A stretch of DNA of 64,000 nucleotides, from NCBI RefSeq assembly GCF_000271665.2, contig NZ_CP010978.1, positions 280,501-344,500 of the forward strand, written 5' to 3'. This stretch comes from Pelosinus fermentans JBW45 (GTDB lineage Bacteria > Bacillota > Negativicutes > DSM-13327). Every line of letters starts with the position of its first letter. The stretch's first letter is position 1. Position numbers and translations under genes: made by a program. This document shows, one piece after another, positions 17,088-25,459 of this stretch. A model generated the notes under the pieces. That model had not been told where the DNA came from. It was given only the letters and a program-made list of their open reading frames with translations, and searched no databases.

Positions 17088-17918
17088 TCAGAGTACCTTA
17101 CGCGAGACGAAATTTCCGCGCAGTGAAGTGGGGCAAAAGCCTGTACGCTTTTTAAATAACTTACTGAAATAATAGGGGTCAGAGTAACCTATGCAAGAGG
17201 AAATTTCCGATATTGAGCGAGCTGTGGTGCACAATAGTTCCCGGGCGCGCCGCAACCGGTGCTCAATCAAATATTCAAGGGGTGCCATACCGGTATGCTT
17301 TTGAAACAGATAGGAGAACTGTTTGCTGTTTAAGCCATACTGGCCAGCCAATTTGGCTACTGTAAGCGGTTCCATGTAGTGAGTCTTCATATATTCTACA
17401 GCCTGCTCCACCAGTTCCCGGCCCCATTCGCTGTGACGACTGTCAGCGCAGGTCAAACTTTCATCCAAAATGCTGAAAAACAGCAATTTGGCCTGCAGGG
17501 CGGACAAATTGCCCGGCGTTATGCAGACGTTATACAGGCGGTGCAGCAAATCGTTGATGCGGGTGCTGTAACCCGAATTAATCTGATAATGGGAAAATGC
17601 CTGGGGAAACTCGATTTTGGCATTGTCGTCAACTTGATAATGGATGATCATATAATCCCACTCAGTGCACCCCACAACTTCTTTGTCCAGAGCGATATTG
17701 GGACCACCGTGAAAAATTTTCCCCGGTTCCATTTCGTAAGGCACACCGTCAAAAGACATCCTCGCCCGTCCTTTTATGGGGAAAATCAGACCCGAGAACG
17801 GCGGAGTGAAGACACCAAAACATTTTTTCCCCGGCGGCACGTTCGCTCTGATCACATCAATGATTTGGAATTCGATTCGGGAAAAGTTTCCCGCCAGCTG
17901 ATTGATATCCACGTGCAT
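17088..17918 (-). CDS. AraC-family regulator next to the TonB/nitrogenase-like cluster
   Basis: A 276-residue activator. The N-terminal half is a cupin-like sensor (FPIKGRARMSFDGVPYEMEPGKIF). The C-terminal half has two helix-turn-helix motifs: LTVAKLAGQYGLNSKQFSYLFQKHTG and ISEISSCIGYSDPYYFSKLFKKRTG. It is transcribed divergently from the iron-uptake cluster and separated from it by a Fur box and three tandem repeats. PchR- and YbtA-type AraC proteins that sense a ferric siderophore occupy the same kind of position in other bacteria, so it is probably the cluster's activator. The last ten or so residues (GNFVSRKVL) derive from a partial duplication of the second helix-turn-helix region read in another frame. 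Confidence 0.9.
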   Translation of the reverse strand: MHVDINQLAGNFSRIEFQIIDVIRANVPPGKKCFGVFTPPFSGLIFPIKGRARMSFDGVPYEMEPGKIFHGGPNIALDKEVVGCTEWDYMIIHYQVDDNAKIEFPQAFSHYQINSGYSTRINDLLHRLYNVCITPGNLSALQAKLLFFSILDESLTCADSRHSEWGRELVEQAVEYMKTHYMEPLTVAKLAGQYGLNSKQFSYLFQKHTGMAPLEYLIEHRLRRARELLCTTARSISEISSCIGYSDPYYFSKLFKKRTGFCPTSLRGNFVSRKVL

Positions 17919-18047
17919 TTTTGGCCTCCCTGCTTACCTGTGGTCCTGCTCAATAATGCAGAAAGCTTCCCAGCTTCATGCGCTTATAAATCATTGTCAT
18001 AGGCGATAAAATAACAGATATTGCTTTATTATAAATATAAGTTGCAT

Positions 18048-18075
18048 TATAATAGTGATATTGATTATCATTATT
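18048..18075. promoter_or_regulatory. Fur box with overlapping -10 region
   Basis: GATATTGATTATCATTATT (18057-18075) matches the classical 19-bp Fur consensus at about 16 of 19 positions. A TATAAT (18048-18053) lies immediately upstream, with a weak TTTATT at 17-base spacing. Iron-loaded Fur bound here would shut off the receptor operon and possibly the divergent AraC gene. Confidence 0.7.
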
Positions 18076-18176
18076 ATAATAATTTTACTATTGGATGTCA
18101 AACCTTTCACCAAACTGCTCTGCCATGATATTCAAGGGAAAATCCTTCGTATTCTCTGGAATAAAAATAGGATGTT

Positions 18177-18286
18177 TTGGAATTCTGTCCATTTATTCAA
18201 CCTTTTTTACTTGGAATGATGTTCATTTCCGCTACTTTTTCTTTGGAACTATGTCCATTTACTCCAACTTTTTTACTTGGTATTCT
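18177..18286. repeat. Three tandem 32-34 bp repeats upstream of the TonB receptor gene
   Basis: Units begin TTGGAA at 18177, 18211 and 18243, and a fourth partial unit begins TTGGTA at 18277. Each contains a TGTCCATTT-like core followed by a pyrimidine-rich run ending TTTTTAC or similar. The period is three helical turns. It lies between the Fur box and the receptor start, so it is a good candidate for the AraC-type regulator binding array or a leader element. Confidence 0.6.
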
Positions 18287-18393
18287 ATAAGTACTAGTTT
18301 TGCCTAGGGCTTTGAAGCTCAATGACTTAACGGTTTTGTGGCTGAAAGCAGCTATGTGACAATGCATTTCCACCAGTAAAGGAGTTGACACCA

Positions 18394-20661
18394 ATGAAGA
18401 AAAAATTGTTCCCTGCCAGAAACCGTCTGCTTTACGCCCTGGTCGGCAGCAGCCTGCTTTGGAATACGTCGGCAATTGTCTATGCCGAGGATACGGCAGA
18501 AATAGTTACTACTATCAACCAGACCGATACTCAACCGATCTCTTCCGCTAAAGCGACTGCCGGTCAGGGGGAATTCATCCTGGAAGGAGTTGAAGTGACT
18601 GCCAGCCGTGAAACGTTGCCCCCGGTCTACGCTGGTGGACAGGTGGCTCGCGGCGCCAATCTCGGCGTACTGGGCAACAAAGATTTTATGGATGCGCCTT
18701 TTAATGTCACCAGTTATACGTCCCAGACCATGGAAGATCAGCAGGCCAATACGCTGTACGATGTACTCATCAACGATCCGTCCGTCCGCTTCACCACCCC
18801 GACCGGACAGGTCAGTGAATACTACAAAATCCGCGGCCTGGACGTCGCTCCTGAGCATCTTTATTTTAACGGCATGCAGGGCATGGCGCCGAACTATCGT
18901 GTTCCTGTTGAATTTCTCGAACGGGTGGAAGTTCTCAAAGGGCCCGGTTCCCTTCTCTACGGCGGCGTGAATGCTTCGGTGGGCGGCTCCATCAACCTAG
19001 TGCCCAAACGCGCTGGCGAAGAGGACGTCACCAACTTTACGACAAGTTATACCTCTTCGTCCCACTTTGGAGGACATCTCGACATTGGCCGGCGCTTCGG
19101 AAAAAACAAAGAATGGGGCATTCGTTTCAACGGTCTGTACGCGGATGGTGATACCGAAACTGACGGTCAGTCGAAGGAACGACTGCTCGGCGCCCTGGGC
19201 GTGGATTACCGCCACGACCGCTGGCGACTGTCTCTGGATGCTTACGGCTCCCAGGAGAATTACGAAAACGGCCTCATCTCCATGTATCAGCTGCAAAGCA
19301 ATAATATTAAAGCGCCTCACGGTTCAACCAATCTGTTTAAAGGCACCTCGGGCGCGGCCCGGAATAACGGGATTCTGTTTAAAGGCGAATATGATCTTAA
19401 GGACAACCTAACCGCCTACGCCAACTTCGGCAAAGCCGCCTCCAGGGCCACCGGCTTCATCAATGGCAATCATATTTTGCTTGTCCAAGCCGACGGAACA
19501 GCCTATCCCCGCAATCTCTTTAAACAAAACTTTTGGAACGACGCCACTTCAGCCGAACTGGGACTGCGAGGCGCTTACCAGACCGGTTCGGTCAAGCATC
19601 AATTGGTCTTAAGCTCCAGTTTTCTCGATAATGAGTATTCCAGCACATTCAACCGCTATGTCATTACTCCTTACATGAGCGGTTTTCCCATCAGTATTTA
19701 TGATGATTCGTTCTCATTCGCCAACTATTTTAATAGTGTGGCCTGGAAGGGCAAGGGCAAAAAGACAGCTACCACTAATCTGTCCAGTTATCTTCTGGCT
19801 GACACGCTTTCCTTCAATGAGGAAAAAGTGCAGTTAACGTTAGGGGTGAGCCGGCACAGTGTAGACACGAAAAGTTTTAACGCCACAACTGGTACCCAGA
19901 CCGCACAACATGATGCGGATGAAACGCTGCCGCTGGTCGGCTTTGTAGTCAAACCATGGGGCAATTCAGTTGCGCTCTATGGTAATTACATCGAAGCGCT
20001 TTCCCCCGGGGCTGAGGTTGGAGCCACCTTGGGCTATACGAACTCTGGTCAGTTAATGGCGCCGTATACCAGCAAACAAAAAGAAATCGGCCTCAAATGG
20101 GACAGAGGCAAATTCGCCAATACGCTGTCTTTGTTTCAAATTAACCGACCTAACACAATGGTTGTTACAAATAGCCTAAATGAAAAAACCCAGACCTATG
20201 ACGGCGAACAGGAAAGCCGCGGCGTTGAATGGAGCACTTTTGGCGAAATAGGCGAAAACCTACGTCTTTTGGGCGGTATTAGCTATCTAAGGGCTGAAAT
20301 AAACAATGCAACTGTGTCCGCAACGAAAGGCAACACCCCCTTTGGCATACCTAAATGGACGATGAATGCCGGTGTCGAGTGGGACACGCCGTGGAATAAG
20401 GACCTGACGCTGTCGCTGCGGGCGGTATATACCGATTCTCAGTATATTGACAATGCTAATACCATTAAACTACCCAGTTGGGTGCGCTATGACATCGGCG
20501 CGCGTTACAAAACCGAGATCAATAACATTCCGGTCACCTATCGGCTCAGTGTGGACAATCTGTTTGACAAGAATTACTGGGCAGGTGCTTTCAGCATGGA
20601 AGGCTTCGCCACATTAGGCGGTCCCCGCACCGTTAAGCTGTCTGCGACCATGCATTTCTAA
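18394..20661 (+). CDS. TonB-dependent siderophore-type outer-membrane receptor
   Basis: A 755-residue outer-membrane barrel. Start ATG 18394 is about nine bases behind AAAGGAG; an in-frame TTG at 18385 directly follows that site. The signal peptide ends near IVYAED (about residue 28). The plug domain (about 85-205) contains NTLYDVLINDPSV, YYKIRGLD and RVEVLKGPGSLLYGG, the standard plug motifs. The beta barrel follows, ending KLSATMHF with the terminal Phe expected of outer-membrane proteins. It imports an iron chelate or similar ligand using TonB energy; tonB/exbBD are not in the window. First gene of the co-directional cluster to 27959, behind a Fur box. Its base composition is richer in G+C than the genes to its left. 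Confidence 0.95.
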   Translation: MKKKLFPARNRLLYALVGSSLLWNTSAIVYAEDTAEIVTTINQTDTQPISSAKATAGQGEFILEGVEVTASRETLPPVYAGGQVARGANLGVLGNKDFMDAPFNVTSYTSQTMEDQQANTLYDVLINDPSVRFTTPTGQVSEYYKIRGLDVAPEHLYFNGMQGMAPNYRVPVEFLERVEVLKGPGSLLYGGVNASVGGSINLVPKRAGEEDVTNFTTSYTSSSHFGGHLDIGRRFGKNKEWGIRFNGLYADGDTETDGQSKERLLGALGVDYRHDRWRLSLDAYGSQENYENGLISMYQLQSNNIKAPHGSTNLFKGTSGAARNNGILFKGEYDLKDNLTAYANFGKAASRATGFINGNHILLVQADGTAYPRNLFKQNFWNDATSAELGLRGAYQTGSVKHQLVLSSSFLDNEYSSTFNRYVITPYMSGFPISIYDDSFSFANYFNSVAWKGKGKKTATTNLSSYLLADTLSFNEEKVQLTLGVSRHSVDTKSFNATTGTQTAQHDADETLPLVGFVVKPWGNSVALYGNYIEALSPGAEVGATLGYTNSGQLMAPYTSKQKEIGLKWDRGKFANTLSLFQINRPNTMVVTNSLNEKTQTYDGEQESRGVEWSTFGEIGENLRLLGGISYLRAEINNATVSATKGNTPFGIPKWTMNAGVEWDTPWNKDLTLSLRAVYTDSQYIDNANTIKLPSWVRYDIGARYKTEINNIPVTYRLSVDNLFDKNYWAGAFSMEGFATLGGPRTVKLSATMHF

Positions 20662-20688
20662 AACATAATCCCTATTGGAGGAGTTAGA

Positions 20689-21654
20689 ATGAAAAGACTA
20701 ATGGGACTCATAGTCTCACTCGTGCTCTTGACAGGGCTGCTGACTGGCTGCGCCGGAACCTCTGGGACTGCTGTGAGCACGCTGCAGTCAGTAAGCGGCA
20801 ATGATGCCCAAAAAGCCGCGTGGCCGAGGACAATTACAGACGCAGCAGGGAATAAGGTTGTTTTAGCAAAACAACCGCAAAGGATAGCGATTCTTCACTC
20901 CTTATATTTGGAATACTTCTTTGCCCTGGGAACGCCTCCTATTGCGTCTATGGGGGCTTCGACGGGGAATGCGATGAAGGCTTTGGAAGAATGGGAAACC
21001 CTTAAACCCTATGCGGGAACAGCCGATATTATGGATTTAGGCAGTGCCCGGGATTTGAATTTAGAAGCAATTTTAGCAGCAAAACCGGATGTCATTGTTA
21101 CATTCAAAGGGCAAGGTCATGTAGCAGAAATGTACGACCAACTGGTGCAGATTGCTCCTGTAATTCAAGTGGATTTCAGCGCCTCTTGGCAGGACCAGAC
21201 ATTAGCCTGCGCTGAAATTGTCGGGAAAGAAGCCTTTGCCCAAGACTTCATCAAAGAAACGGAGACAATCATTTCTTCCGCAAAGGATAACTTGAGTAAA
21301 CATAAGGGCAAAACCATTGCCCTTTTCCGCACGGATGGAAAATCATTCATTTCACGTGGTACTAAGGAGTATTACGAAACTTTTGGAATTGCTAAGTCAG
21401 CTGGTTATCCGGATCATTATCAAACCTTATCCTTAGAGGCTGTCGCTGAGATGAAGCCGGACTATATCGTTTTTCAGGACTCTGTTCAAAATGCACAAAC
21501 ATTTGTGAAAGCGCAGGAAGCTTCTTCTGTATGGCAGTCATTAGGCGCAGTAAAAAATGGACAGGTACTCTATTTTGATGACTCCCTCAATACATTTGGA
21601 CCTCTTGCCATGCGGATTACGGCTGACAAACTGATGCAGATATTTTCAGAGTAA
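20689..21654 (+). CDS. Siderophore-type ABC transporter substrate-binding lipoprotein
   Basis: A 321-residue periplasmic binding protein of the FepB/FhuD class. N-terminal membrane segment and lipobox LTGC (residues 18-21) with the lipidated Cys21. The mature protein shows ITDAAGNKVVLAKQPQRIAIL, NLEAILAAKPDVIV and a C-terminal GQVLYFDDSLNTFGPLAM, standard for the family. It hands the ligand from the receptor to the FecCD permeases. It is more A+T-rich than the permease genes downstream, and an unrelated 3' gene remnant separates it from them, so the cluster may be mosaic. Confidence 0.93.
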   Translation: MKRLMGLIVSLVLLTGLLTGCAGTSGTAVSTLQSVSGNDAQKAAWPRTITDAAGNKVVLAKQPQRIAILHSLYLEYFFALGTPPIASMGASTGNAMKALEEWETLKPYAGTADIMDLGSARDLNLEAILAAKPDVIVTFKGQGHVAEMYDQLVQIAPVIQVDFSASWQDQTLACAEIVGKEAFAQDFIKETETIISSAKDNLSKHKGKTIALFRTDGKSFISRGTKEYYETFGIAKSAGYPDHYQTLSLEAVAEMKPDYIVFQDSVQNAQTFVKAQEASSVWQSLGAVKNGQVLYFDDSLNTFGPLAMRITADKLMQIFSE

Positions 21655-21679
21655 TAATGAAAAAAACACGGTATTACCA

Positions 21680-21759
21680 TTCCTATAAGGGTTTGTTTTT
21701 CTGGATTTTGTACGACGGCGGTGGATATGCTGGAGCGATACCAGACACAGGCCGGGGCG
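21680..21759 (+). pseudogene. Short 3' remnant of an unknown gene between binding protein and permease
   Basis: A frame without a start ends in the residues TAVDMLERYQTQAGA followed by TAG near 21759, where composition changes from A+T-rich to G+C-rich. It reads like the tail of a methyltransferase- or radical-type protein but is too short to assign. It may mark a recombination joint. A ribosome binding site (GGGAGG) for the permease follows. Confidence 0.35.
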
Positions 21760-21783
21760 TAGCAGAAGGGAGGAACCACCAGA

Positions 21784-22821
21784 ATGAATCAGTCAAACAA
21801 ACCGCAGATTCAAATCAGAAAAAAAAGTCACGCGTGGACAGCTTGGTTCATTATCATAGCGGGGGCCGGGCTGCTGGCTTTGCTCATGGCGTTTTCCATC
21901 ACCAAGGGTGCGGCGGAAATTCCGCTGTCCTCGGTATGGGACGCCCTGTTTCGCTTTGACGAGAAGAATACCCAGCATTTAATTATCGTTGACCTCCGCC
22001 TGCCACGCGTCATTGCAAGCGCCTTAGTTGGTGCTGCTTTCGCCGTAGCGGGAGCCATTATGCAGGGCGTGACCAGAAATCCCATGGCGGATTCCGGGCT
22101 GATGGGTCTGAACGCCGGGGCGGGTTTTGCCTTGTCCATTTGCTTTGCCTTCTTTCCGGATCTGGTATATATGCAGATCATTCTTTTTTCCTTTTTGGGC
22201 GCGGCATTTGGCGCGGCGCTGGTGGGAGGTATCGCTTCCCTGCGACGCGGGGGCGCTACCCCCATACGGCTGGTATTAGCAGGTGCCGCTGTCAGCGCGC
22301 TGCTGGCAGCGCTCAGCCAGGGCGTCGCCCTATACTTCGGCGTGGCCCAGGATATGATGTTCTGGACGGCAGGCGGCGTGGCCGGTTCCAACTGGGAGCA
22401 AATTAGGATTATGGCGCCGTGGATACTTGGCGCGCTCTTGGGAGCCATCGCCCTTGCCCGTTCTGTCTCTCTGCTGAGCCTTGGCGAGGATGTAGCCAAG
22501 GGATTGGGGCTGAATACGACGATGGGCAGTGTATTGTGCTTCCTGATCGTGCTGATACTGGCGGGCGCTTCCGTTTCCGTTGTGGGCGCTGTGGGGTTTG
22601 TGGGCCTTATCATCCCCCATCTGGCACGGTATTTTGTAGGCGTGGATTACCGCTGGGTTATCCCTTCCTCAGCGGTGTTGGGTGCGCTGCTCATGGTGCT
22701 GGCCGATTTGGGCGCGCGAACGCTCAACCCGCCTTTTGAAACCCCCATCGGCGCACTGATTGGGCTTGTCGGCGTTCCCTTCTTTTTGTATCTTGTCCAT
22801 AAGCAAAGGATGGCACTGTGA
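21784..22821 (+). CDS. FecCD-family ABC permease, first subunit
   Basis: A 345-residue inner-membrane permease with about ten hydrophobic segments. Family landmarks are LRLPRVIASALVGAAFAVAGAIMQGVTRNPMADSGLMGLNAGAGFA, LVLAGAAVSALL and, near the end, VGFVGLIIPHLAR. It forms a heterodimeric channel with the next gene product. It overlaps the next gene by four bases (ATGA), so translation is coupled. Clearly G+C-rich relative to the rest of the window. Confidence 0.94.
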   Translation: MNQSNKPQIQIRKKSHAWTAWFIIIAGAGLLALLMAFSITKGAAEIPLSSVWDALFRFDEKNTQHLIIVDLRLPRVIASALVGAAFAVAGAIMQGVTRNPMADSGLMGLNAGAGFALSICFAFFPDLVYMQIILFSFLGAAFGAALVGGIASLRRGGATPIRLVLAGAAVSALLAALSQGVALYFGVAQDMMFWTAGGVAGSNWEQIRIMAPWILGALLGAIALARSVSLLSLGEDVAKGLGLNTTMGSVLCFLIVLILAGASVSVVGAVGFVGLIIPHLARYFVGVDYRWVIPSSAVLGALLMVLADLGARTLNPPFETPIGALIGLVGVPFFLYLVHKQRMAL

Positions 22822-23861
22822 TGATGAACCAACTGCAAAAAAATGAAACCTATAAAAGAAAAATTGCTTTTCGCAACACGGCCATTGTCGTCGGCTGCGC
22901 GGCGCTGCTCCTACTTTCCTTTATCATCAGCATGAACACCGGATACACGAAACTGCCTCCGTCAGATACGCTGCGCACTTTGTTCGGCGGCGGTACGGCC
23001 AGGGAAAATCTCATTTTATTCGATTTCCGGCTGCCCCGTATTGTGGTTTCCATTCTAGTGGGGGCAGGTCTCGCACTATCTGGCTGCATCATACAGGGCG
23101 TCACCAAAAATGCGCTGGCTGACCCAGGCCTGCTCGGTATTAACGCGGGCGCAGGACTGATGGTCATCTTATATGTGCTGTTCTTCGGGGCGCATTCTTT
23201 CCTATCGGTATTCACTCTGCCATTTCTGGCACTATTTGGCGCGGGCATAACGGCGGGTATCATCTATGTGCTGGCCTTCAAAAAAGGAAAAGGCATCGCG
23301 CCCCTACGCCTGATTTTAACCGGTGTGGCAGTGCAGGCGGGGCTTTCTTCTTTGACAACCGTGCTGGTGGTCAAGCTGGCTGACACCCAGTTTGACTTTG
23401 TGGCGACGTGGCAGGCAGGGAGCATCTGGGCAAGCAATTGGAAATTCGTGCTGGCCCTGCTGCCGTGGCTGCTGCTCTTAATCCCCTATGTACTGTCTAA
23501 ATCCCGCGTGCTGGATGTGCTGAATCTGGGGGATGACGTAGCTCACAGCCTGGGCGCGACCGTAGAGCGGGAACGGCGCAGGCTGCTTGCTGCCTCCGTC
23601 GCGCTAGCAGCCTCCTGCGTGGCGGTCAGCGGCAGCATCAGCTTTGTGGGGTTGATCGCGCCTCATCTGGCGCGGCGGCTTGTAGGACCGAGGCATCGGA
23701 TTCTGTTGCCCATCTGTGCACTTGCGGGAGCAGTATTGGTTTCGGCGGCAGATACCATCGCACGGATGGTGGCTCAGCCCGCGGGAATTCCTACCGGTAT
23801 TATGGTGGCGATCATCGGTGCGCCCTACTTCCTCTATCTTTTGGCAAAAAGCAGATACTAA
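22818..23861 (+). CDS. FecCD-family ABC permease, second subunit
   Basis: A 347-residue partner of the preceding permease. It carries DFRLPRIVVSILVGAGLALSGCIIQGVTKNALADPGLLGINAGAG, LILTGVAVQAG, LGDDVAHSLGATVERER and ISFVGLIAPHLARRLVG, all typical of the family. The ATGATG start overlaps the stop of the first permease. The family carries ferric siderophores, haem, cobalamin and related chelates, so the sequence alone does not fix the ligand. Confidence 0.94.
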   Translation: MMMNQLQKNETYKRKIAFRNTAIVVGCAALLLLSFIISMNTGYTKLPPSDTLRTLFGGGTARENLILFDFRLPRIVVSILVGAGLALSGCIIQGVTKNALADPGLLGINAGAGLMVILYVLFFGAHSFLSVFTLPFLALFGAGITAGIIYVLAFKKGKGIAPLRLILTGVAVQAGLSSLTTVLVVKLADTQFDFVATWQAGSIWASNWKFVLALLPWLLLLIPYVLSKSRVLDVLNLGDDVAHSLGATVERERRRLLAASVALAASCVAVSGSISFVGLIAPHLARRLVGPRHRILLPICALAGAVLVSAADTIARMVAQPAGIPTGIMVAIIGAPYFLYLLAKSRY

Positions 23862-23871
23862 CGAAAGGATG

Positions 23872-24702
23872 ATGAATCTGAACAGCATTGCAACAGAGAA
23901 TTTAGCCGTCGTCTATGAGGATAACCTTGTAGTAAACGGTTTGAATATGCAGATCCCCCAGGGGAAAATTACGGCCATCATTGGTCCAAACGGCTGCGGC
24001 AAGTCTACGGTGTTAAAGACCGTGGGGCGCATCCTGAAACCGAAAAACGGCATGGTGTACCTAAATGGGGACGATATCCGGCGCTTAACGACTAAGGAAG
24101 TTGCTCAGAAAATGGCAATCCTGCCCCAGTCTCCTCAGGCTCCAGCCGGTTTGACGGTGGGCGAACTGGTGGCCTACGGCCGCTTTCCCTATCAGCGGGG
24201 CTTGGATAAATTAAAGCCCGAGGATAACAAAATCATCGCCTGGGCGCTGGAGGTTACAAAGCTCACCGAGTTGGAAACCACAACGGTAGACAACCTTTCC
24301 GGCGGGCAGCGTCAGCGGGTCTGGATCGCTATGGCTCTTGCACAGCAAACCGATTTGATTCTGCTGGATGAGCCGACCACCTATCTCGATTTGTCCTATC
24401 AGCTGGAAGTATTGGAACTGCTCTACCGTCTGAACCGGGAGCAGGGCCGCACCATAGTGATGGTGCTCCACGACTTAAACCTTGCCGCCCGCTTTGCCGA
24501 CTACATGGTGGCGATCCGCTGCGGGAACATTATCTGCCACGGTGTGCCGGAAGAAATAATGACCACTAAAGTGCTGCGGGAAACGTTTCGCATCGACGCA
24601 AAGATCGTAACCGAACCCCGCACGGGCAGGCCCACCTGCATTTCCTATGACCTCATTAAGGAGAATGAACCTAGACCCTACATGAAAGAAGGTGCCAAAT
24701 GA
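23872..24702 (+). CDS. FecE/FepC-type ABC transporter ATP-binding protein
   Basis: A 276-residue ATPase. Walker A is GPNGCGKST, the signature is [17 protein letters not shown], and Walker B is [12 protein letters not shown], followed by the switch His in VLHDLN. Start ATG 23872 was chosen just behind AAAGG; ATG 23869 abuts it. A longer frame upstream overlaps the permease gene and is not real. The stop overlaps the NifH-like start by four bases (ATGA), tying the transporter and the reductase genes to one translational unit. Confidence 0.94.
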   Translation: MNLNSIATENLAVVYEDNLVVNGLNMQIPQGKITAIIGPNGCGKSTVLKTVGRILKPKNGMVYLNGDDIRRLTTKEVAQKMAILPQSPQAPAGLTVGELVAYGRFPYQRGLDKLKPEDNKIIAWALEVTKLTELETTTVDNLSGGQRQRVWIAMALAQQTDLILLDEPTTYLDLSYQLEVLELLYRLNREQGRTIVMVLHDLNLAARFADYMVAIRCGNIICHGVPEEIMTTKVLRETFRIDAKIVTEPRTGRPTCISYDLIKENEPRPYMKEGAK

Positions 24703-25454
24703 AAAAAATTGCAATCTACGGCAAGGGCGGCATCGGAAAATCGACTACCGTATCCAACGTATCCGCAGCCATGGCAGCACTGGGACTGATCGTACTGCAA
24801 ATCGGCTGCGACCCTAAGGCCGATTCCAGCCGCACTCTGACCGGCGGGAAAAACATTCCCACAGTGCTGGATACCCTGCGGAAAAAGGGCGACGCAGAGC
24901 TTGACGACCTCGTGGTAAAAAGCAGCACAGGCGTGCTGTGTGTGGAATCCGGCGGCCCGGTTCCCGGGGTGGGCTGCGCTGGGCGCGGCATCATCACGGC
25001 TTTTGAAAAGCTGGAGGAGCTGGATGCCTACGAAATTTACAAACCGGACGTGGTGCTTTACGACGTGCTGGGCGACGTGGTCTGCGGCGGCTTTGCCATG
25101 CCTATCCGGGGCGGATATGCTGATGAGGTGTGCATTGTCACCTCGGGTGAGATGATGGCCCTCTATGCAGCAGCAAATATTGCCCACGCGGTCAAGAGTT
25201 TTGGCAAGCGCGGCTACGCCTCCCTGCGGGGGCTGATCCTCAACGCTAAGAACATTGAGGGAGAAAATGAGCTGGTGGACAAGGCCGCGGCGGAGATGGA
25301 AGCGCAGGTTATTTACCGCCTGCCCCGTGATCCTTTTGTTCAGCAGGCCGAAGCCCAGGGAAAAACCGTGGTGGAGGCTTTCCCGGATTGCACTATGGCG
25401 GTCCATTACAAGGCACTTGCCAGGCTGCTGCTGGAAGGAGGGGAAGCACCATAA
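24699..25454 (+). CDS. NifH-like iron protein (nitrogenase/BchL/BchX superfamily)
   Basis: A 251-residue P-loop reductase. It has GKGGIGKST (residues 8-16), the switch region GCDPKADSS (36-44), and both cluster ligands: Cys93 in GVGCAGRG and Cys129 in [12 protein letters not shown], equivalent to NifH Cys97 and Cys132. As a homodimer it would hold one [4Fe-4S] cluster between subunits and donate electrons to the partner proteins with ATP hydrolysis. It is coupled to the ABC ATPase gene and followed by two component-1-like genes. The usual nif cofactor-assembly genes (nifB, nifE/N, nifV) are absent, so N2 fixation is not implied. Confidence 0.93.
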   Translation: MKKIAIYGKGGIGKSTTVSNVSAAMAALGLIVLQIGCDPKADSSRTLTGGKNIPTVLDTLRKKGDAELDDLVVKSSTGVLCVESGGPVPGVGCAGRGIITAFEKLEELDAYEIYKPDVVLYDVLGDVVCGGFAMPIRGGYADEVCIVTSGEMMALYAAANIAHAVKSFGKRGYASLRGLILNAKNIEGENELVDKAAAEMEAQVIYRLPRDPFVQQAEAQGKTVVEAFPDCTMAVHYKALARLLLEGGEAP

Positions 25455-25459
25455 ACGAG

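Noticed and set aside
18177-18286. The tandem repeats as a minisatellite inside a protein
   Set aside because: They lie in the non-coding region before the receptor start, and the overlapping short frame (18095-18307) has no ribosome binding site or family resemblance.
21828-22613. Long minus-strand frame opposite the first permease
   Set aside because: A mirror of G+C-rich coding sequence; the residues are Ala/Pro/Arg-rich with no family resemblance, and the plus strand encodes a clear FecCD permease.
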